Shown: positions 1 through 4,902 of the stretch, one piece after another
How the letters are laid out: each line of letters begins with the position of its first letter
How positions within the stretch are numbered: the first letter of the stretch is position 1
Assembly: GCA_002297865.1 (NCBI GenBank)
Contig: DBKX01000418.1
Span: 5,361-11,615, forward strand
DNA length: 6,255 nt
Origin: Lachnoclostridium sp. UBA739
Lineage (GTDB): Bacteria; Bacillota_A; Clostridia; Lachnospirales; Lachnospiraceae
Direction: 5' to 3'
Program-made: the position numbers and the translations under genes
Notes under the pieces: generated by a model
The model's input: the letters and a program-made list of their open reading frames with translations, nothing else
The model's database searches: none
What the model was told of the DNA's origin: nothing

Positions 1-561
1 TAATATAATAAAACTTGCTAATGTAAGATATTCACTTCGCAAATACCGTTTTTCAGTCCTTTTTACTGCTACCAAAGCAAGAATTGCCGCCCAAAATAAA
101 TATACAAATGCAATGAGCATCTGCATGGCATGGCATCTTCCTCCGTGATAAATATTATCTCTGCTTAATGAGAAAATCCACCCAGTCCAGGGACTTGATA
201 AGATTAAAACCAGCAAAACGCCGAATGGTAACGCATACCATTTGAGTCGTCTTTTTAACCTATCTTCATCTTGGTTGATTTTATAGTCCGTATAAATAAG
301 CCATAACAAACCAATGGTACCTGTCAACGTAAAGTAGATTAAATTTAAGCAATTATGAATTGCTTTTGCCCCGATAAAATTTAAGCCTTCTATAAGAATC
401 CAGGCACCATCTGATATAAATAATCCCGTTGCCGTCCATAAAATACTAAGAAAGAGTCTATCCGCAAACATGATTGTAAATTTCTTTTTCACATTACTTA
501 TTAAGAGAACCATAATAAGTATACAAATAATACAGATTTCAACATAAAGACACTTAACCAA
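1..561 (-). CDS. Multi-pass membrane sensor protein, N-terminal part (likely GGDEF-linked), open at left edge
   Basis: One frame stays open from the left edge to about position 615; 187 residues are visible from the proposed start. The chosen start is TTG at 561-559, because GAGGTGG (567-573) lies 5 nt upstream; GTG at 567 has no such site, and the first in-frame ATG (codon 17) would cut into the first membrane segment. Hydrophobic segments sit at about residues 5-22, 37-57, 72-91, 109-130, 146-167 and from 178 on. Landmarks are a Y-V-E-I start, W-L-I-Y-T-D near 87-92 and D-N-I-Y-H-G-G near 135-141. These resemble the membrane module that precedes GGDEF (diguanylate cyclase) domains in many clostridial proteins. 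The output domain lies outside the window, so cyclic-di-GMP synthesis is inference only. It follows the YkgJ-like gene by 73 bases and has its own candidate promoter. Confidence 0.7.
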   Translation of the reverse strand, partial: MVKCLYVEICIICILIMVLLISNVKKKFTIMFADRLFLSILWTATGLFISDGAWILIEGLNFIGAKAIHNCLNLIYFTLTGTIGLLWLIYTDYKINQDEDRLKRRLKWYALPFGVLLVLILSSPWTGWIFSLSRDNIYHGGRCHAMQMLIAFVYLFWAAILALVAVKRTEKRYLRSEYLTLASFIIL

Positions 562-566
562 ACTTA

Positions 567-573
567 CCACCTC
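567..573 (-). promoter_or_regulatory. Ribosome binding site that decides the TTG start
   Basis: GAGGTGG on the minus strand is a close match to the Shine-Dalgarno consensus. It lies 5 nt from the TTG at 561-559. No comparable site precedes the neighbouring GTG or the downstream in-frame ATG codons, so this site is the main reason for the start chosen. Confidence 0.6.
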
Positions 574-603
574 AATTGATCGAATCGCGTCTGTATTATA
601 CTT

Positions 604-632
604 ATTATATGCACTCTATTCCTATTCGTGAA
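604..632 (-). promoter_or_regulatory. Candidate sigA-type promoter for the membrane sensor gene
   Basis: On the minus strand, TTCACG (632-627, four of six consensus bases) is followed after 17 nt by TATAAT (609-604, perfect). Transcription would begin near 597, giving a leader of about 35 nt. A second TATAAT at 600-595 has no good -35 partner. The -35 box sits just beyond the stop of the preceding gene. I saw no terminator hairpin between them, so read-through from the upstream operon is also possible. Confidence 0.45.
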
Positions 633-634
633 AC

Positions 635-1309
635 TTAATCCATAAATTGCGAAAATACTGCTTTTGCACTTTCTAACCTTTTATAAAACTGGGAATAGAA
701 ATCATGCGCTTTATCATACGGTGTAACGTAGAAAGCATTTAACAAATACATATTCACTTGCTTTTGCACAGCATCATCCGTCTGTTTCATTAACATTTCT
801 TCCATACCTTTGAGGAAATAATGCCAGTCAATAATATACTGCTGATTTTGTTTGATATCTGGTGTATCAATCCATTTGCTAACCTTAACCTTCGTGCGAT
901 TCTGCTTGGAACATTCATTGGTCTGTAAAAAGTATCGGAAAGAATGTTCTTCGTAGCAGCGCCCCAAAGGAAAAAGCCTGCATATGCCTGGACGATAGGA
1001 ATGAATATTACAGCGCCCTTCTTGATTCAAAAAATAACACTGTTCACTCTCACCAACCATTTTAAGATTTGGCAAAATAATTCCGTCCACCACATTTAAT
1101 TCAACTGCACTAACTAATAATTCCTCAAATGTATGCTCCCCATTCAGAGTCATCCGAAAAATGTCAAGTGGATCTAACAGGATAGAATTCCCCATTCCAC
1201 GGCAACAGTCTGAACAGCCTTGACAATCTTGACAGCCTGCACGAACCATGCCGTTTAATTCATAAATTCTGCCATCTGATATCTCATTGAGATTCTCAAC
1301 CTTCCTCAT
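635..1309 (-). CDS. YkgJ/UPF0153-family cysteine-cluster protein
   Basis: This 224-residue protein has a dense cysteine cluster near the N-terminus (Cys26, 29, 32, 35 and 36; pattern C-x2-C-x2-C-x2-CC). Further cysteines are at 91, 100, 110, 118 and 133. The segment R-P-G-I-C-R-L-F-P-L-G at 106-116 is a hallmark of the YkgJ family (PF03692, 'putative zinc- or iron-chelating domain'). There is no signal peptide or membrane segment, so it should be cytosolic. The family's function is largely unknown; metal or Fe-S binding is inferred from the cysteines. The C-terminal part (about 150-224) is charged and aromatic-rich with no motif I recognise. The start is supported by GGGG 7 nt upstream, a moderate ribosome site. 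It lies 20 bases after the Cls-like gene and probably shares its transcript. Confidence 0.85.
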   Translation of the reverse strand: MRKVENLNEISDGRIYELNGMVRAGCQDCQGCSDCCRGMGNSILLDPLDIFRMTLNGEHTFEELLVSAVELNVVDGIILPNLKMVGESEQCYFLNQEGRCNIHSYRPGICRLFPLGRCYEEHSFRYFLQTNECSKQNRTKVKVSKWIDTPDIKQNQQYIIDWHYFLKGMEEMLMKQTDDAVQKQVNMYLLNAFYVTPYDKAHDFYSQFYKRLESAKAVFSQFMD

Positions 1310-1329
1310 ATCCTATCCCCATTTCAACA

Positions 1330-2832
1330 TTAAAAGTGGCACTGTATAACCTTTAAAAACATCTGTACCAGTTTTCGGTACCATGGTCTTACTGCCCATT
1401 CTTCATAAGTTATCTCACGAGAACTCTTAAGGGTTTCCATAAAGTCCTTTTCCACCTTATCTCGTGTAGCCTTATGATAAACCATTGTACCACATTCGTA
1501 GTGTAAATAAAAACTACGAAAATCCATATTTACTGTACCAATTTTACAAGAATGATCGTTAAGGCAAAGCTTTGCATAAATGAATCCAGGTTCGTATTCA
1601 TAGATGCGAACGCCTGCTTTCAGAAGGTTCCCATAATTCCATTCTGTCATCAGCTTTCGCACTCGTTTTTTTGTTTTGCCTGGAGTAATAATTCTGACAT
1701 CAACACCCGCTTTCGCAGTTAAACTTAATGCCTCTGTCATCTCATCATCCAAGATAAGAAATGGCGTCATAATATAGAGAATCTTACGGCTGTCGGCTGC
1801 CATTAAGAAGTATACATCTTTCGCCACATTATTTTCATTGTTAGCTGGTCCGTCTGCATATGGCTGGCACAAACCGCCTTCTACGGAAATGGTTGGATAG
1901 TATCTCTCATACTCTTCCCTATCATCTCCCCACATACCAAGGAAAATCAGGCATAGACTCCATACCCCTTTTCCCGCCATGCGGACAGAACTTGCCTTCC
2001 AATGCCAAGCAGCATCAGATTGATTTACGTAGGTATCACTAATACCAATGGCACCTGTATAGCCAATATTTCCATCCACAATGACGATTTTCTGGTGATT
2101 ACGGTAAGTAAAATATTGGCGTACCAGGTTCTTTTGTAAAGTGTTAAAACGTTTCATTTTCACATTTGGATATGCAAGTAATTCATCTAAACTATTATCT
2201 GCAAGTTTTAAAATAGTTCCTGCATCATCATAAATCAGACGAATTTCAACTCCATGCTTTGCACGGTCGATCAAAACACTTTTCAGTTCTTCTAATACTG
2301 CCCCATCGGCTAGCAAAAAGAAGCTGACAAAGATAAACTTCTGCGCTGACCTGCAGTCCTCTTTAATTCTTGCAAAGGTATCTTCTCCCGTACTTATATA
2401 CTCGGATGTAGTATCCCTATAAACTGGATATCCTTGATGGTTCAAATAACGCGAAACTGCTCGTGGTTCCACTTTCTGTTGTGCTGTTTCATCTACTTCT
2501 TGGCGCAGATTGGCAGCGTGAATCTTTCTTCTTATTTTTTCATGGTGTTTATGATGAATACCTTCTTCACCCCACAATGCATAGATAATATGACCACCTA
2601 TTGGAATAAGTAAAATGACTAATATCCAATAAATCTTATATGCACTATTTCGATTGTCGGATAACAAAGGTATCATAGATAAAATCCCAATTGCTTCAAT
2701 CAGGATATACGTATAGACAGTATTGGAATGAACCCATACTGAAAGTCCTGAAATAAGAATTAACTGAATAAATAATACAAGTATAAGGGCTAAACAACGT
2801 GTAATGGCATTGAAGTGTCTTTTAATAAACAT
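1330..2832 (-). CDS. Cardiolipin synthase-like phospholipase D family protein with altered second HKD motif
   Basis: This 500-residue protein has the usual clostridial cardiolipin synthase layout. Two N-terminal membrane segments (about 13-34 and 38-58) precede the PLD N-terminal motif N-S-A-Y-K-I-Y-W-I-L (62-71) and a third hydrophobic stretch (68-86). Two PLD domains follow. The first HKD motif is intact: H246-x-K248-x4-D253. In the second, the histidine position is Tyr419 (codon TAT), followed by K421 and D426, then G-T-V-N-M-D-F-R-S (432-440) and Y-L-H-Y-E-C-G. The first motif's downstream G-G-x-N is G-A-I-G (260-263). Active bacterial Cls enzymes condense two phosphatidylglycerols to cardiolipin and glycerol at the membrane, using both HKD histidines. 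Activity here is therefore uncertain, and no gene symbol is given. The start has AGGAGG 5 nt upstream (2838-2843). It heads a likely operon with the YkgJ-like gene. Confidence 0.85.
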   Translation of the reverse strand: MFIKRHFNAITRCLALILVLFIQLILISGLSVWVHSNTVYTYILIEAIGILSMIPLLSDNRNSAYKIYWILVILLIPIGGHIIYALWGEEGIHHKHHEKIRRKIHAANLRQEVDETAQQKVEPRAVSRYLNHQGYPVYRDTTSEYISTGEDTFARIKEDCRSAQKFIFVSFFLLADGAVLEELKSVLIDRAKHGVEIRLIYDDAGTILKLADNSLDELLAYPNVKMKRFNTLQKNLVRQYFTYRNHQKIVIVDGNIGYTGAIGISDTYVNQSDAAWHWKASSVRMAGKGVWSLCLIFLGMWGDDREEYERYYPTISVEGGLCQPYADGPANNENNVAKDVYFLMAADSRKILYIMTPFLILDDEMTEALSLTAKAGVDVRIITPGKTKKRVRKLMTEWNYGNLLKAGVRIYEYEPGFIYAKLCLNDHSCKIGTVNMDFRSFYLHYECGTMVYHKATRDKVEKDFMETLKSSREITYEEWAVRPWYRKLVQMFLKVIQCHF

Positions 2833-2860
2833 CTAGTCCTCCTGTTTTCTAATATGTTTT

Positions 2861-2890
2861 ATTATATGGGAGCTCGTACCATTATGTCAA
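2861..2890 (-). promoter_or_regulatory. Consensus sigA-type promoter for the Cls-like/YkgJ-like operon
   Basis: On the minus strand, TTGACA (2890-2885) and TATAAT (2866-2861) both match the consensus perfectly, with an 18-nt spacer. The predicted start of transcription is near 2854, leaving a leader of about 22 nt that holds AGGAGG (2843-2838) before the ATG. The spacer contains ATGG-N9-CCAT, an imperfect inverted repeat that could be an operator, though it is weak. Confidence 0.8.
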
Positions 2891-2914
2891 CTATTAGAAG
2901 ACACTTCCTACCTG

Positions 2915-3505
2915 TTAGTCCTCCTTAATACGACCTTTCTTCACATTAGGTTCAAGGAACTTTTCCATAGCATACTTCCAAAGTGTTTCGGAGCCTTCTG
3001 CGGTACGTTCATTTCGCTTTAGAATCTGGCTTAAATGAACTCCATGTTCCGTCCATGCCTTACCGTCTGTTTCAGCATTTAACATCATCGGCTGCAGATT
3101 GTCCATAGTTCTTGCAAACTTTGCTTCTTTGGTTTCTCTTGCTTCAAACTCATCCCATAGCTCTCTGAATTTCTTTGCCTGATCTTCTGGAAGCATCCCA
3201 AAGATACGTTCTGCTGCTTTTACTTCACGTTCTCTTTGTGTCTGTTTTCCTACTTCGTCATAGGCATAGGTATCTCCGGCGTCTATTTCCACAATATCAT
3301 GAATCAAGAGCATTGTGATTGTTTTCAAAACATCAATTTCTTCATTGGCATATTCGCTTAATAACACGGTCATGATTGCCATATGCCATGCATGTTCTGC
3401 ATCGTTTTCTTTTCTTTTGGCATCTGAGATATAGGTCTGTCGTCCAATCATTTTTTCCTTATCAATTTCTTTAATAAACTGAAACTGCTGCTCTAATCTA
3501 TCCAT
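2915..3505 (-). CDS. HD-domain phosphohydrolase, YfbR-like 5'-nucleotidase family
   Basis: This 196-residue soluble protein fits the HD_3/COG1896 family. The metal-binding pattern is visible: H38 (in A-E-H-A-W-H), H69-D70 (in L-I-H-D-I-V-E-I-D-A-G-D), and D135 (in T-M-D-N-L-Q-P). E73 and D78 match positions used for catalysis or phosphate binding in E. coli YfbR, which removes phosphate from deoxynucleoside 5'-monophosphates. Length is typical of that family. Substrate is not provable from sequence, so 5'-deoxynucleotidase activity is by homology only. The C-terminal tail (about 186-196) is short and charged. The start has AGGAGG 9 nt upstream (3515-3520). It is transcribed divergently from luxS and ends 82 bases before the Cls-like gene. 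I saw no strong terminator in that gap, so some read-through is possible. Confidence 0.87.
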   Translation of the reverse strand: MDRLEQQFQFIKEIDKEKMIGRQTYISDAKRKENDAEHAWHMAIMTVLLSEYANEEIDVLKTITMLLIHDIVEIDAGDTYAYDEVGKQTQREREVKAAERIFGMLPEDQAKKFRELWDEFEARETKEAKFARTMDNLQPMMLNAETDGKAWTEHGVHLSQILKRNERTAEGSETLWKYAMEKFLEPNVKKGRIKED

Positions 3506-3538
3506 TTTAAACTTCCTCCTTTTTGCTCTTTCTGTTTT

Positions 3539-3567
3539 ATTGTAATTCTTTTTCGCGTTACGATCAA
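3539..3567 (-). promoter_or_regulatory. Candidate sigA-type promoter for the HD-domain gene
   Basis: On the minus strand, TTGATC (3567-3562, four of six consensus bases) and TACAAT (3544-3539, five of six) are separated by exactly 17 nt. The leader would be about 27 nt and contains the AGGAGG ribosome site. It is arranged back to back with the luxS promoter without overlap of the core elements. Confidence 0.65.
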
Positions 3568-3594
3568 TCTAGTGAAGTAATTCTCCCATTCCTA

Positions 3595-3603
3595 TGTTAT
3601 AAT
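3595..3603 (+). promoter_or_regulatory. Extended -10 promoter of luxS
   Basis: TGTTATAAT is a perfect extended -10 element (TG-n-TATAAT). No good -35 box lies 16-18 nt upstream (the bases at 3574-3581 are a poor match), which fits an extended -10 promoter or one needing an activator. The leader of about 34 nt is too short for a SAM or SAH riboswitch. AGGAGG (3632-3637) lies 6 nt before the ATG. Confidence 0.6.
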
Positions 3604-3643
3604 AAGTTGAAATGAAAATCTATTACATTACAGGAGGATTATT

Positions 3644-4123
3644 ATGAAAACAATTGCAAGTTTTACAATCGACCATCAGAAGCTGCTTCCTGGTGTTTAC
3701 GTTTCCAGAAAAGACAGCGTTGGAAATGATATTGTTACAACGTTTGATATTCGTATGACGAGACCGAATCATGAACCTGTTATGAATACAGCTGAGATGC
3801 ATACTATAGAACATTTGGCGGCAACATTTTTAAGAAACCACCAAGAATTCGGGTCTAAAATCGTATACTTTGGACCGATGGGATGTAGAACCGGATTCTA
3901 TCTGATATTAGCTGGTGACTACGAATCAAAGGATATCGTTGGGCTGATGAAAGAACTTTATACCTTTATGGCTGAATTTACTGGGGATGTTCCTGGTGCT
4001 TCTGCTGTAGAATGTGGTAACTATCTTGATATGAATTTGCCAATGGCAAAATATCTGGCTAAGAAGTTCTTAACGGAAGTGCTTGATAGAATTGATGAAA
4101 GCAGACTTGTTTACCCTGAATAA
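3644..4123 (+). CDS. luxS: S-ribosylhomocysteine lyase LuxS (AI-2 synthase)
   Basis: LuxS cleaves S-ribosylhomocysteine to homocysteine and 4,5-dihydroxy-2,3-pentanedione, the precursor of autoinducer-2. It recycles the product of SAM-dependent methylation in the cytosol. The 159-residue protein is full length for the family. The metal site is complete: H53 and H57 in H-T-I-E-H (53-57), plus C124 in E-C-G-N-Y. The catalytic residues E56 and C81 (in G-P-M-G-C-R-T-G-F-Y) are present. The N-terminal S-F-x-I-D-H and the R-M-T-R-P-N-x-E region are also typical. The usual partner, MTA/SAH nucleosidase (pfs/mtnN), is not in the window. It is the only plus-strand gene here and is monocistronic, bounded by its own promoter and a strong terminator. 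Whether AI-2 acts as a signal in this organism cannot be told. Confidence 0.98.
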   Translation: MKTIASFTIDHQKLLPGVYVSRKDSVGNDIVTTFDIRMTRPNHEPVMNTAEMHTIEHLAATFLRNHQEFGSKIVYFGPMGCRTGFYLILAGDYESKDIVGLMKELYTFMAEFTGDVPGASAVECGNYLDMNLPMAKYLAKKFLTEVLDRIDESRLVYPE

Positions 4124-4139
4124 AAACCTTTCTATTAAG

Positions 4140-4182
4140 AAAAAAGACTGATGCACTCATTTTAAGTGCATCAGTCTTTTTT
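4140..4182. terminator. Bidirectional intrinsic terminator between luxS and the TRIC gene
   Basis: A perfect 12-bp stem, GACTGATGCACT (4146-4157) with AGTGCATCAGTC (4165-4176), encloses a 7-nt loop. Six A (4140-4145) and six T (4177-4182) flank it and can extend the stem to 18 bp. A T-tract follows the hairpin on either strand, so it can end luxS on the plus strand and the TRIC gene on the minus strand; their stop codons lie 17 and 7 bases away. Confidence 0.93.
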
Positions 4183-4188
4183 ATCCAC

Positions 4189-4842
4189 TTACAAATCCGT
4201 TTTAACCTTTGGAAGATTCCAACGATACTTCGTTGCCAGCATTCGTAACAAGACCACAATTATAATCGTTATCACAACTGCTAAGTTTACTGATACTTTA
4301 CATTTTCCCATAATATAATACGCAATTCCCCCTGCAATAGATGCAACTGCATAAATATGTTTCTTCAGTACAAACGGAATTTCACTTACCATTAAATCGC
4401 GGATTAATCCTCCTCCAGTTCCTGTAACCACGCCAAAAAACACTAAAATTACCATGTCCTGAATTCCTGTTCCTGCCGCTACATCCATTCCCGTAACCGT
4501 AAACAGTCCTAGTCCAAGTGCATCAAAAATATTATTGATACGATCTACTGTCTGTTGATTCTTCTGATAGATATCATGACTGAAAAACGCAAGCAAAAAC
4601 ACAATCAGCGAAGATACGAACGCGATTGCCAACATTGGCAATGCCTCAAAAATACGTGGCGGTGTATAACCTAACATAACATCACGAGTCATTCCACCAC
4701 CAACTGCTGTCGTCATTCCTAATAGAATGACACCAAATAAATCGACTTGTTTTCGTACTGCTACCATTGCTCCTGAAATTGCGAATGCAATCGTTCCCAG
4801 AATTTCAATGCTACTCAGCACATTCATAGTTATTGTGTTCAT
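4189..4842 (-). CDS. TRIC-family (UPF0126/YicG-YadS) membrane protein
   Basis: The 217-residue protein is almost wholly hydrophobic, with about seven membrane segments. It is built as two homologous halves, each carrying the family signature: G-G-G-M-T-R-D (48-54) and G-T-G-G-G-L-I-R-D (141-149), each followed by a short loop with proline (Y-T-P-P and S-E-I-P). This is the PF03458 fold, known as trimeric intracellular cation channels; E. coli relatives have been linked to glycine transport. The substrate cannot be chosen from sequence. The first ATG (4842) has no clear ribosome site, nor does the next in-frame ATG five codons on (4827), so the start is uncertain; no in-frame GTG or TTG precedes it before a stop. 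It lies 60 bases downstream of the MATE gene with no terminator between, so co-transcription is likely. Confidence 0.9.
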   Translation of the reverse strand: MNTITMNVLSSIEILGTIAFAISGAMVAVRKQVDLFGVILLGMTTAVGGGMTRDVMLGYTPPRIFEALPMLAIAFVSSLIVFLLAFFSHDIYQKNQQTVDRINNIFDALGLGLFTVTGMDVAAGTGIQDMVILVFFGVVTGTGGGLIRDLMVSEIPFVLKKHIYAVASIAGGIAYYIMGKCKVSVNLAVVITIIIVVLLRMLATKYRWNLPKVKTDL

Positions 4843-4902
4843 ACCATATCTTATGCGAACTATGAAAACTAGTGTATAGTCCGTTATGCCTTTCTAACTT
4901 CC

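Noticed and set aside
1860..2042. Short plus-strand open frame opposite the Cls-like gene
   Set aside because: No ribosome binding site or recognisable protein features, and it lies wholly within a well-supported gene on the other strand.
2897..2910. Small hairpin GAAG-TGT-CTTC after the HD-domain gene
   Set aside because: The stem is only four or five pairs with no T-tract, so it is not a credible terminator.
3604..3643. Possible SAM/SAH riboswitch in the luxS leader
   Set aside because: The leader from the predicted transcript start is only about 34 nt and shows no structure, too short for any known riboswitch of that type.
3623..3814. Short minus-strand open frame overlapping the start of luxS
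   Set aside because: It is antisense to luxS, lacks a ribosome site and reads as low-quality protein; luxS is certain.
4059..4259. Minus-strand open frame across the luxS end, terminator and TRIC end
   Set aside because: It runs through the hairpin and overlaps two real genes in other frames; chance open frame.
4866..4882. Weak inverted repeat ACTAT/ATAGT in the MATE-TRIC gap
   Set aside because: Five base pairs around a 12-nt loop with no T-tract; indistinguishable from chance in AT-rich sequence.
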